Part shown: positions 35,004 to 42,770 of the stretch, piece by piece
Layout of the letters: each line of letters begins with the position of its first letter
Numbering within the stretch: position 1 is the stretch's first letter
Source: Clostridiales bacterium
Lineage (GTDB): Bacteria > Bacillota > Clostridia > Saccharofermentanales > Saccharofermentanaceae
Length of the DNA stretch: 64,000 nt
NCBI GenBank assembly: GCA_017615325.1
Contig: JAGAAI010000085.1
Coordinates: 1 to 64,000, forward strand
Direction of reading: 5' to 3'
Position numbers and translations under genes: made by a program
Notes under the pieces: model-generated
What the model saw: the letters and a program-made list of their open reading frames with translations, nothing else
The model's database searches: none
What the model was told of the DNA's origin: nothing

Positions 35004-36010
35004 TAAGTCTTGAGATCAATCTGACTTTACTGATATCGATAGTAGCGGCTGCGGTCGTTATCCTTGTCGCGGGTCTTGTTGTCATCTGGTATAAGGCGAC
35101 CGTCAAGAGCATAGTCGATAAGGTTTTTATAAGGCCGCGTCCCATGCCCCAGGTCGACCGCTCTCCCAAGAAGATAGAGAGGGAGACCGTAATAGGCAGG
35201 GGCCGCAACTGGTTCTATGCCAACAGGATGCAGTTCCTGAATGTGGGTGTTACTTCCTTTGACGGAGCACATCTTGCAGGATACTACAGGCCTTCCTCGG
35301 AGAGGGGCTGCCGTAATGCTGTAATCCTTATACACGGTTACGATGAACACCCTTCGAAGATGGCGGCCTATGCAAGGCTTATAATGAAGCAGATGCAGTG
35401 CAGCGTCCTCATCATCCACCAGCGCGCCCACCTCATGAGCGAAGGCAAGATCTTCACTTATGGCTTGATGGAGAGTGTTGATCTTGATGCCTGGTTTGAT
35501 TTTCTTAAGAAGAGGATGGGCAGTAACTGCAATATCTACATCATGGGAAGATCGACAGGCGCCCTGACGGCTCTTCTTGCTGCCCAGCAGGAGGGCTTCT
35601 CCGAGAATGTTGCAGGCATCATAGTCGACAGCCCCGGAGAGACCCTGACAGATCTCGTGGTCTCATGGACACAGGCAAAGAAGAAGAGAAATGTTACCCG
35701 TTATATGTCCGGTGTCAGACGCCTTACCGAGAAGAGATACGGATTCGATATCAACAGGTGTGACTGTTCCGTTCATGCGGGCAGGATCAAGGTCCCGGTC
35801 CTGATCTTCCAGGGCGGCAGCGACGAGATAACCAGGCCCGTTCAGACAAGACACATTTTCGATAACTTAAGATGTGAGAAGAGGATGGTCGTAATAGATG
35901 ATGCGGATCACATAGAGTGTTATAACAAGGCTCCGTCCCTCTATGAGCAGGAGATAAGAAAATTCATAGAGACCTGCATGGTACGTCTTGTAAAAATCGG
36001 ACGCTTGTAG
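34994..36010 (+). CDS. membrane-anchored alpha/beta hydrolase
   Basis: A 338-residue protein with an N-terminal transmembrane helix (about 9-34) and an alpha/beta hydrolase domain. The oxyanion-hole segment is AVILIHGYDEHPSKM, the nucleophile elbow is GRSTGA (Ser about 191), the acid is probably Asp in IFQGGSDEIT, and the catalytic His lies in IDDADHIECY. The substrate is unknown. The TTG start at 34994 is chosen because GGGAGGG lies 7 nt upstream and no better codon exists; the start overlaps the pepP stop. It is the last gene of the operon before the TPP riboswitch. Confidence 0.87.
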   Translation: MYLISLEINLTLLISIVAAAVVILVAGLVVIWYKATVKSIVDKVFIRPRPMPQVDRSPKKIERETVIGRGRNWFYANRMQFLNVGVTSFDGAHLAGYYRPSSERGCRNAVILIHGYDEHPSKMAAYARLIMKQMQCSVLIIHQRAHLMSEGKIFTYGLMESVDLDAWFDFLKKRMGSNCNIYIMGRSTGALTALLAAQQEGFSENVAGIIVDSPGETLTDLVVSWTQAKKKRNVTRYMSGVRRLTEKRYGFDINRCDCSVHAGRIKVPVLIFQGGSDEITRPVQTRHIFDNLRCEKRMVVIDDADHIECYNKAPSLYEQEIRKFIETCMVRLVKIGRL

Positions 36011-36035
36011 TATCATCTCGCTTGACAATAACGGA

Positions 36036-36126
36036 TACGGGGAGCTTGAACTTGTGAAAGTGACGGCTGAGAGGGCTTAAAGGCCGACCCGATGAACCTG
36101 ACGGATAATGCCGGCGTAGGGAGAAT
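36036..36126 (+). promoter_or_regulatory. TPP riboswitch (THI element)
   Basis: The conserved aptamer blocks are all present in order: GGGGAGC (about 36039-36045), GGCTGAGAGGG (about 36065), GACCC with GATGAACCTGA (about 36086-36101) and TAATGCCGGCGTAGGGA (about 36106-36122). It controls the thiamine transporter and thiamine pyrophosphokinase genes. A CCTTC at about 36151-36155 can pair with the GGAGG ribosome binding site at about 36177-36181, so control may be translational. A weak ATGT/ACAT hairpin before TTTTTT offers a less likely transcriptional alternative. Confidence 0.95.
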
Positions 36127-36189
36127 GTCCAACACATTTTTTATACGTACATGCCTTCAGTTCTTATATCCGGATCGGAGGTATTTTTT

Positions 36190-37005
36190 ATGTCAAACAC
36201 AAACATTTCTAAAACGAGGATGCTTACTGAGGCAGCCATAATGCTGGCGCTTGCGACAGTGCTGTCTTTAGTAAAGATCCTGGAACTGCCTTTTGGCGGT
36301 TCGGTCACGGTCGCATGTATGCTGCCTGTCATCATTATCGCCTACAGACACGGGGTCAAGTTCGGCCTTCTCATAGGTCTTGTCTTCGGTATCTTCCAGC
36401 AGCTTCTGGGACTTAACACCCTGTCTTATGTTACGACATGGCAGTCGATCGTTGCAGTCATCCTCCTCGACTACGTTGTAGCCTTTATGGTATTAGGCTT
36501 CGCAGGTCTTACGAGAAAGATGGCTTCCCAGGCAGCCGGACTCATGGCAGCTACGGCCATCGTGTGCGCTTTGAGATTCTTATGCCATGTTATCTCGGGA
36601 GCTACAGTCTGGGCCGGCCTCTCCATTCCCACGAATGCGGCACTCATCTATTCTGTCGGCTACAATGCGACCTACATGATCCCCGAGACGATCGTAACCT
36701 GCGCGGCAGCTTACTACATAGGTTCCGTTCTCGATTTCAGGGGCGACAAGATCAAGAGCCTCTCCGTCAAGGGTGACAAGCGTATCCCGGTCCTCAAATG
36801 GATCGCCGGACTCGTTATAGTCGTTGCAGTGATCTTTGATGCAGTCAACATCTTCATGCACCTTCAGAATGCCGACAGCGGTGAGTTTGACGCCACGGGC
36901 TTTGCAAGTGTAAACTGGATGCTGATAGGGATCGTAACTTTGGCAGCTGCACTGATCGCTGGTGTCCTTTTCGTTATATCTAAGAAAACAAGCGGAAAGA
37001 AATAA
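36190..37005 (+). CDS. thiT: thiamine ECF transporter S component
   Basis: A 271-residue membrane protein with six helices in its N-terminal 200 residues and two more near the C terminus. It starts RMLTEAAIMLALATVLSLVKILELPFGGSVTVACMLPVIIIAYRHGVKFGLLIGLVFGIFQQLLGL, the ThiT pattern with the GG and R/H-rich loop contacting thiamine and the EcfT coupling region. It needs the shared EcfA/EcfT module, not encoded here. The ATG at 36190 follows CGGAGG; an upstream ATG at 36151 lies in the riboswitch platform. The C-terminal extension after about residue 205 (a basic linker and two helices) is longer than in typical ThiT. Confidence 0.93.
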   Translation: MSNTNISKTRMLTEAAIMLALATVLSLVKILELPFGGSVTVACMLPVIIIAYRHGVKFGLLIGLVFGIFQQLLGLNTLSYVTTWQSIVAVILLDYVVAFMVLGFAGLTRKMASQAAGLMAATAIVCALRFLCHVISGATVWAGLSIPTNAALIYSVGYNATYMIPETIVTCAAAYYIGSVLDFRGDKIKSLSVKGDKRIPVLKWIAGLVIVVAVIFDAVNIFMHLQNADSGEFDATGFASVNWMLIGIVTLAAALIAGVLFVISKKTSGKK

Positions 37006-37039
37006 TGATCTCTTATTCCGGGCAGGAAGGGGAAATCTG

Positions 37040-37660
37040 ATGGGAAGATGTCTTATCATATCGGGCGGTGATTATTCTCCCATAGGAGATGCTATAACGT
37101 ATGACTATGTCATCGCATGCGATCTCGGCTATGAATATGCCCTGAAGATGGGCATAAGGCCTGACATCATGGTCTCGGATTTTGATTCGCTTGATAAAGA
37201 CGAATTCTCTTACGACATTCCTCTTCTCGAGTTCCCCGTGAGGAAAGACGACAGCGACACGATGCTTGCAATAAAGCATGCGCTGGATAAAGGGTACGAT
37301 CACCTGATCATCTGCTGCGCTCTGGGCGGCAGGCTGGATCATACGATAGCAAACATTCAGGGGATGGCATATGCCGCCAGGAACGGCGCCCTTTGTGAGA
37401 TCATCAGCGAAAATGAGTACTTAAGAACATTTACGGGAGGGGAGATGATCCTTCCTAAGAAGGAAGGCTTCTCCTTATCCCTTTATTCGATAACGGATGC
37501 GTGCGATAACGTATCCATCACCGGATCCGCTTACGACATCAGCGGGATGACAATGACTAATTCCTTCCCTTTGGGACTCAGCAACTACTGGAAAGAGGAC
37601 AGGGTAAAGGTCACTATGTCAGAAGGTATCATGCTCGTTGTGGAATCGCTCATTAAATAG
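37040..37660 (+). CDS. thiN: thiamine pyrophosphokinase
   Basis: A 206-residue enzyme converting thiamine and ATP to thiamine diphosphate. Motifs are IACDLGYEYALKMGIRPDIMVSDFDSL, FPVRKDDSDTMLAIKHALDKGY and GALGGRLDHTIANIQ-like ALGGRLDHTIANIQGM, with the C-terminal vitamin-binding domain near GLSNYW. It follows thiT under the same TPP riboswitch, so uptake and activation are shut down together when TPP is high. The ATG follows GGAAGGGG; an in-frame earlier ATG at 36962 lies within thiT. Confidence 0.94.
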   Translation: MGRCLIISGGDYSPIGDAITYDYVIACDLGYEYALKMGIRPDIMVSDFDSLDKDEFSYDIPLLEFPVRKDDSDTMLAIKHALDKGYDHLIICCALGGRLDHTIANIQGMAYAARNGALCEIISENEYLRTFTGGEMILPKKEGFSLSLYSITDACDNVSITGSAYDISGMTMTNSFPLGLSNYWKEDRVKVTMSEGIMLVVESLIK

Positions 37661-37711
37661 AAGTTCATTTATATTTCATACAAAAAAACTTGCGGTTATC
37701 ATATAATATTT

Positions 37712-37731
37712 AAAAGGGAACCTTCCCTTTT
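37712..37731 (+). repeat. short inverted repeat in the hpf leader
   Basis: AAAAGGGA (37712-37719) and TCCCTTTT (37724-37731) form a stem directly after a TATAAT (37702-37707), so the mRNA would begin at or in this hairpin. It may stabilise the 5' end of the hpf message. Confidence 0.4.
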
Positions 37732-37759
37732 GTCAGACCACAACGGAAGGGGTGATTTT

Positions 37760-38302
37760 ATGAAGATCACTACACAGGGAAACGGTATCAAGATCGGCAC
37801 AAGACTCGAAGGCAAGATCGAATCCAAGATGAGCAAGTTCGATAAATACTTCGGTGACGAAGGCACGATGAATGTCCGTATAAGACCCGAAGGCAATCGT
37901 ATGTCTGTCGAGATCACGATGAAGATCGACAACAAGATCTACAGAGCCGAGGCCGCTGATGAAGAGATACTCTCTGCAGTAGACCGCACAGTGGACAAGC
38001 TCGAATCCCAGATCAGAAGGAACAAGACCAAGTTCTTAAAGAAGCGTAAGGATTATCCTCAGATCGTAAGTTACATCGAAGATGACGGCGGTGCTGATTA
38101 TGACCTGGATTCCGATGTCGAATCCAAGATCACAAGACGCAAGGAGTTCACTCTCCGTCCGATGACGAGCGAGGATGCTGTTCTCCAGCTCGAGATGTTA
38201 GGTCACGACTTCTTTGTATATCTGGATGCTGAACTCGATTCTGTATGTGTTTTATATAAGAGGAAGGAAGGCGGATACGGACTCCTGGAGCCCAAGTATT
38301 AA
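37760..38302 (+). CDS. hpf: ribosome hibernation promoting factor, long form
   Basis: A 180-residue protein. The N-terminal beta-alpha-beta S30AE domain (about 1-100, MKITTQGNGIKIGTRLEGKIESKMSKFDKYF) binds the small subunit decoding region. After a linker, a C-terminal dimerisation domain (about 125-180, IVR-type, FTLRPMTSEDAVLQLEMLGHDFFVYLDAELDSVCVLYKRKEGGYGLLEPKY) drives 100S ribosome pairing. This two-domain long form is typical of Firmicutes. The ATG at 37760 follows AAGGGGTG; an in-frame start at 37730 is in the leader. Confidence 0.95.
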   Translation: MKITTQGNGIKIGTRLEGKIESKMSKFDKYFGDEGTMNVRIRPEGNRMSVEITMKIDNKIYRAEAADEEILSAVDRTVDKLESQIRRNKTKFLKKRKDYPQIVSYIEDDGGADYDLDSDVESKITRRKEFTLRPMTSEDAVLQLEMLGHDFFVYLDAELDSVCVLYKRKEGGYGLLEPKY

Positions 38303-38309
38303 TGCATAA

Positions 38310-38326
38310 GGGGACATAAAGTCCCC
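38310..38326 (+). terminator. short hairpin after hpf
   Basis: GGGGAC (38310-38315) and GTCCCC (38321-38326) form a 6-bp stem with a 5-nt loop just after the hpf stop. There is no T tract, so termination is uncertain. Confidence 0.35.
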
Positions 38327-38347
38327 AGTCGATACAAGACCATAATA

Positions 38348-38411
38348 GGGGCTGTCTCATATGTGAAGTGAACCCCAGAAGTTTTTGTTCAACTTCTGGG
38401 GTTCACTTCAC
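38348..38411. mobile_element. IS-like end with a 21-bp perfect inverted repeat
   Basis: GGGGCTGTCTCAT at 38348-38360 resembles terminal repeats of insertion sequences. It runs into a 21-bp perfect inverted repeat (38363-38383 with 38391-38411) around a 7-nt loop. The truncated MATE-like reading frame begins in the right arm. A related sequence in the opposite orientation occurs at 50365-50390. No transposase gene remains, so this is a remnant or a non-autonomous element. Confidence 0.5.
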
Positions 38412-39414
38412 TCTTAATGCGATCATCATTAATTACGTTGGCAACGACGGCATGTCCGCATTCTCAGCAGTAAACTCTTTCGGCTATGTCTACTGGGCAG
38501 TCCCTGCCGGCATGACATCAGCTCTCATAACACTCGCTTCGATCTATACGGGCGAGAAGGACAAGAGCGCGATAGACCTCCTTATGAGGATTTATCTCCG
38601 CAAGGCAGTCCCGCTGGTTGCAGCCGTTTCGGTCGTACTCTCCTGCCTGGCCTATCCTTTGACGAACATATTCTTCCACGATCCCAATGCCGCAGTATTC
38701 GGCATGACGATGATGGGATTCATAGTGTTCCCTATGTCGTCACCTTTGAGCACTTTCTTCATCGGACTCCGTGATATCTGGCGCTGCATGGAACATCATA
38801 TCGCGGTACACATCGTGACCATATTGGACGGCTTCGTCCTTGTTGCAGGACTTTCTTATCTTCTGGTAAGGCCTCTCGGCATGAACGGCGCGTGGATCGC
38901 CCAGGTCGGAAACGGAGTCATCCTCGTATTCGTAATGCTCATAATGGTCTGGATCATTGGCAAGAAGTTCCCTTCGAACGTATCCGTCCTCTGTCTTTAT
39001 CCCGAGGGGTTTGCAGTCAGCGAAGACAACCGTCTCAACCTGTCGGTGCATAACCTTGAGGAAGCGATCAACATCTCAGTGAACGTCATAACGTTCTGTC
39101 AGGAACACGGCATAGACCAGCTTACGGCAACGAGAGCCGGTCTTTGCGTTGAAGAACTAACCGTCAACATCGTAAAGCACGGTTTTACCGGCAAGCACAA
39201 TAACGTGGTCGACATAAGCGTCACATGGACGGGAGAAGACCTGATCATCAAGTTCAAGGATAACTGCAGGTCATTCAATCCCGAAGAATGCGACACGATC
39301 TTTAACCCTGAAGATCCCGCGCACAATATAGGACTCCGCATAGTCCGCAAAGTGTGCAAGGAGATGGAATATCATTCCCTCCTCGGACTCAATGTATTCT
39401 CGATAAAGCTATAA
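38368..39414 (+). pseudogene. N-terminally truncated MATE-like transporter fused to a histidine-kinase-type ATPase domain
   Basis: The open frame of 348 codons reads through the right arm of the inverted repeat; recognisable sequence starts at NAIIINYVGNDGMSAFSAVNSFGYVYWAVPAGMT. About 200 residues are the C-terminal half of a MATE-type multidrug/polysaccharide flippase with six helices. Residues about 215-348 are a soluble HATPase_c_2 domain (ATRAGLCVEELTVNIVKHGF as N box, IIKFKDNCRSFNP, NIGLRIVRKVCKEM), like anti-sigma kinases. MATE proteins normally have twelve helices, so the first half is missing. There is no ribosome binding site. I call it a 5'-truncated gene, probably broken by the element at 38348-38411. 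Confidence 0.7.
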
Positions 39415-39421
39415 AAAATCT

Positions 39422-39447
39422 GTCTCATTATGTATCTTGAGACAGCT
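39422..39447. terminator. hairpin after the MATE-like remnant
   Basis: CTGTCTCA and TGAGACAG form an 8-bp stem with a 10-nt loop, with a T-rich run on the plus side and AAAAAA before it, which reads as T on the minus strand. It can act in both directions. Its arms share CTGTCTCA with the IS-like end at 38348. Confidence 0.65.
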
Positions 39448-39497
39448 TTCTTTATTATTTCCGAATAGGATCTTTTTACTCGTGATCGTGCGGTGCC

Positions 39498-40085
39498 ATG
39501 ATAACGGCGGCAGGACTGATGTGCATGATATCAGGGAACGGTTCTTTCGAACTCGGTTCATCCGTCAATTTTCCGCTATTGATCGTCTACTTTGCAGGAT
39601 TTCTGATCCAGGGCGGCGCAGAAGAGATAATGAACAGAGGATTCCTTATGGTATCCCTCAGGAACTCCTTCCGGAACAACAAGCTCAGGAATGTTTGGGC
39701 AGTCCTCATATCTTCTTATATCTTTGCAATGCTCCACGGACTCAATCCCGGCATGACCATCTTATCCGTTCTTAATCTTTTCGGTGCAGGCGTATTCTTT
39801 GCGGTATTGTTCATAAGATTCGACAACATCTGGATCTGCTGGGCTGCCCACACGGCATGGAATTTCTTCCAGGGACATATCCTCGGCACCTATGTCAGCG
39901 GACTTCCGAGTCCGGTCTCGATCTTTATATTCAATGACTCCGGCAATCAGATAATCAACGGGGGATCCTTCGGATTCGAAGGAGGCCTTATGGTATCCTG
40001 TGTCCAGCTTCTGGTCATAGCGCTTCTTATCTTCTTACCGTCAAAAAGGAAAGGCCCGGACAGCAAGACTGCCGAACCTGCATAA
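39498..40085 (+). pseudogene. CPBP-family intramembrane protease, N-terminally truncated
   Basis: The visible 195 residues hold the CPBP/Abi active-site motifs: GGAEEIMNRGFL (paired Glu and Arg), FAMLHGLNPG, and AAHTAWNFFQG. Family members usually have several helices before the EE motif; only one remains here. Upstream, a second frame at about 39437-39490 (PNRIFLLVIV) would join in frame if one base were lost near 39493, so a frameshift is likely. There is no good ribosome binding site at the ATG. It is probably a decayed gene in the same damaged patch as the MATE-like fragment. Confidence 0.6.
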
Positions 40086-40148
40086 GTCAGGCACGGCAGT
40101 CATCGCACAAACAAGAACTGTAGTAAGAAATTAATTAATCGTCAACTG

Positions 40149-42668
40149 TTATTTGAACATTGCATCGTAATCGGCAACAGGAAGAATACCGCTTACCGTG
40201 ATGACTATCATGAGGTCATTATCGATCTTCCTCACATATGTATGTACTGTCTGGATTCCCGATCCCATTTCTCCGAGATCCAGGTCATATGTGGCTCTCA
40301 CATAATCGTTGCCGCCCAAAGTTACGGTCGTACGGTCCTTGAATTCTGCCTTAAAACCTTGCTTCTCAAGAGTACGCATCATGAAGTCCTGCTCAGCATC
40401 AAGATAATCATTCTCGGAGCAGTCCGGAACATCGGGCATTCCCAGAGTCGTATTAACAAAAGATATATCGACATAATCCGTGTCACCGTGTTCACGCCAA
40501 TCGCTCATGAAGCTTGCATCCGTTACCGTTGCCGCCTGCCTGAGTCCGTCCTTGTCGTTAAGGTCACCCTGAGCTCCGGCATTATTCTCCGCTATCTCCT
40601 CATCGGACATCTGCATGAGATCCGGTGATATAGCAAGATCGATCTTGGCGTATTCATTGCTGTAAACATAATTTTCGACAACACCCCTGGTGTAGTTAGT
40701 TCCTGCCATGGGATCAGTTGCTTCTGCATTATTGTCATCAACAGTATCAGGAACTTCCACGACTGTTTGAGGTTCAGTGCGGGGTGTAAAACCTGCGCCA
40801 TAGGATAAACCGTATCCTATATCCCATACATGCTTATCTGTTCTGATCTGATTGACCGATCCGTACCATGGTTCAGGAAGTCTTCCGGTGAAATCATTGC
40901 ACCCGCAGAGAACATCTGTTATTCCTTTGCCTTCTGAACCCGGCAGATAGCACATGACAACACTGTCCCAGTTTGCCATATCATTCTGATCCAATATCAC
41001 CTGTCTTCCGGCAATGATGCATGCAACCGTAGGTTTCCCGAGTCTTGCTGCTTCATTGATGGCATCACGGTTGCCTTCGAGTCCCATCTTGCCGCAAAGC
41101 TCCATATCTTCAGTATCACCGAACCACTCCGAATATGCCTTCTCACCTACACATAAGATCACTGCATCCGCATCCTTCGCCCCGGCAGGATCCGTGATAA
41201 TTTCTATACCGTAATCTTGAGCATATTTCTCGAAAGCTTTCTTTATGGTCACTACACCGTCCATGTCAGAGGTGGGACTTCCGTCCCAGGCCAAAGTCCA
41301 GCCGCCGCACTGAGCAGCTCCGTCATCTGCTGCAGGACCCGTGATATAGATCTTGGTCCCCGGTTTAATGGGTAATGTGTTCTTATCGTTCTTTAAAAGA
41401 ACAAGGCTCTTCTGTACCAGTTGCTCTGCAACTTTACGGTATTCCAAAGATCCGACATTTTCCTGAACAGTCGTAAGGTTCTCACAGAAGGGGTCGTCAA
41501 ATACGCCCGCATCTTTCTTAACTTTTATGATCCTTGTAACAGCATCGTTGATCCGGTCTTCGGATATCTTTCCGGCGCCTGCCGCATCGATTATGATCTG
41601 TCTTGCTTCATCGTATCTCTCACCTTCCATGAGCGCATCGATACCGCAGTTGACCGCGCTTATAACCTGCTCTTCGTATGTGGGAAGTGATGTGTTCCTG
41701 ATCGCCATGCTGTCGCTTACGATGAATCCCTCGAAACCCATCTCATCTTTGAGCTTCATTATGTATTCTTTGTTCTCGTGCATCTTCTTCCCGTTCAGTG
41801 CAGAATAACTTACCATGATGGTCTGAACGCCGGCATCTATCTGTTCCTTATAGACCTTGATGAGATCATCGATCTGATCCTGAGTAAGCCTGGAATCACC
41901 GCGGTCGATGATGCGGTCGTAATCGCTCTTCTCTCCTGTTCCGTACAGGACATTGCCGTCACCGAAGAAGTGCTTGGCACATGCAACGGCTCCTCCGTCG
42001 ATCAGGCCTTTGGTATATGCCGAAGACATATTCTTTATGATCTCAAGATCTGAAGAATAACATTCATAATTCCTTCCCCATCTCGGATCGTTGGACTGGG
42101 CAACACAAGGGTAGAGGTTCCAGCGCATATGGCAGATCAGGGCTTCATCCGCAGTGATCTTTCCCATCTGATATGCAAGGTCCGGATCGTTGGCTGCACC
42201 AACACCTATATTATGAGGGAAATATACAGCATTTATACAGTACCCTACTCCATGAACATCATCCTGTGCAATGAGGTAAGGGATCCCGTCCCCCATCTCT
42301 ATCGCGGCCTGCTGAGGACTGTCAACCATCCTTCGCCACTGGGAGGAAGTCTTAATGTCATCATCCGCGTAGATAGATCCGTATGAGTGTGCTGCCATCT
42401 CTTCACTGCTGACATTCTCGAGAAGAGGCATTACCATCTGGGATGCTTTCTGTTCGATCGTAAGATCCGCTACGATCTCCTCCGGAGTCATGGACGCATA
42501 CTTCTGATATTTATATCCTGTTTCCGCGTTACTCTCTTGCGTCGAAGTCGTACCGGGAGTAACTTCTCCGGAAGTCTCCGATGTTACGGCAGGCTCAGCG
42601 TTCGGGCTGCATGCCGCAAGAGGCATCAGCATTGATAAGCCAAGCAGCAAAGCGATAGTTTTCTTCAT
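40149..42668 (-). CDS. glycoside hydrolase family 3 lipoprotein (beta-glucosidase-like)
   Basis: An 839-residue surface enzyme. The signal ends LAAC (Cys at 20), followed by a Thr/Ser/Glu linker. The GH3 (alpha/beta)8 domain has GIPYLIAQDDVHGVGY, the KHFFGDG motif and the nucleophile Asp319 in FIVSDSM. The second GH3 domain has KNDKNTLPIKPGTKIYITGP and ends WDIGYGLSYG. A further C-terminal domain of about 140 residues (after about 695) has no domain I recognise; its last strand-rich part reads DYVRATYDLDLGEMGSGIQTVHTYVRK. It likely releases glucose or xylose from beta-linked oligosaccharides outside the membrane. The ribosome binding site AAAGGAG is buried in a 17-bp hairpin. Confidence 0.93.
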   Translation of the reverse strand: MKKTIALLLGLSMLMPLAACSPNAEPAVTSETSGEVTPGTTSTQESNAETGYKYQKYASMTPEEIVADLTIEQKASQMVMPLLENVSSEEMAAHSYGSIYADDDIKTSSQWRRMVDSPQQAAIEMGDGIPYLIAQDDVHGVGYCINAVYFPHNIGVGAANDPDLAYQMGKITADEALICHMRWNLYPCVAQSNDPRWGRNYECYSSDLEIIKNMSSAYTKGLIDGGAVACAKHFFGDGNVLYGTGEKSDYDRIIDRGDSRLTQDQIDDLIKVYKEQIDAGVQTIMVSYSALNGKKMHENKEYIMKLKDEMGFEGFIVSDSMAIRNTSLPTYEEQVISAVNCGIDALMEGERYDEARQIIIDAAGAGKISEDRINDAVTRIIKVKKDAGVFDDPFCENLTTVQENVGSLEYRKVAEQLVQKSLVLLKNDKNTLPIKPGTKIYITGPAADDGAAQCGGWTLAWDGSPTSDMDGVVTIKKAFEKYAQDYGIEIITDPAGAKDADAVILCVGEKAYSEWFGDTEDMELCGKMGLEGNRDAINEAARLGKPTVACIIAGRQVILDQNDMANWDSVVMCYLPGSEGKGITDVLCGCNDFTGRLPEPWYGSVNQIRTDKHVWDIGYGLSYGAGFTPRTEPQTVVEVPDTVDDNNAEATDPMAGTNYTRGVVENYVYSNEYAKIDLAISPDLMQMSDEEIAENNAGAQGDLNDKDGLRQAATVTDASFMSDWREHGDTDYVDISFVNTTLGMPDVPDCSENDYLDAEQDFMMRTLEKQGFKAEFKDRTTVTLGGNDYVRATYDLDLGEMGSGIQTVHTYVRKIDNDLMIVITVSGILPVADYDAMFK

Positions 42669-42669
42669 A

Positions 42670-42720
42670 ATAAACTCCTTTCGTAGTGATACAATTCCGT
42701 ACCCTACGAAAGGAGTTTAT
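42670..42720 (-). promoter_or_regulatory. 17-bp perfect hairpin sequestering the GH3 ribosome binding site
   Basis: Bases 42670-42686 are perfectly complementary to 42704-42720, with a 17-nt loop. In the minus-strand mRNA the 3' arm contains AAAGGAG, 6 nt before the ATG. The site is fully paired, so translation should need the hairpin to open by temperature, a helicase, a ligand, an sRNA or coupled transcription. Confidence 0.8.
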
Positions 42721-42739
42721 CAAGGCTAAATGGAATGCC

Positions 42740-42759
42740 TATGAAAGCAATATGGATTT
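42740..42759 (-). promoter_or_regulatory. shared promoter box, copy upstream of the GH3 gene
   Basis: The 20-base sequence AAATCCATATTGCTTTCATA (minus strand) lies about 72 bp before the GH3 start. The same 20 bases occur at 45367-45386 before the DUF6273 gene at nearly the same distance, and in both cases GCCYTGATAA follows 13-15 bases later. The pattern CATATTG, 4 bp, CATA looks like an OmpR-type half-site pair. Confidence 0.65.
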
Positions 42760-42770
42760 TCTATGGATTT

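Noticed and set aside
42670..42720. Invertible (phase-variable) segment flanked by 17-bp inverted repeats
   Set aside because: Only 17 bp lie between the arms, too little for a switchable promoter, and no recombinase is near. A leader hairpin is simpler.
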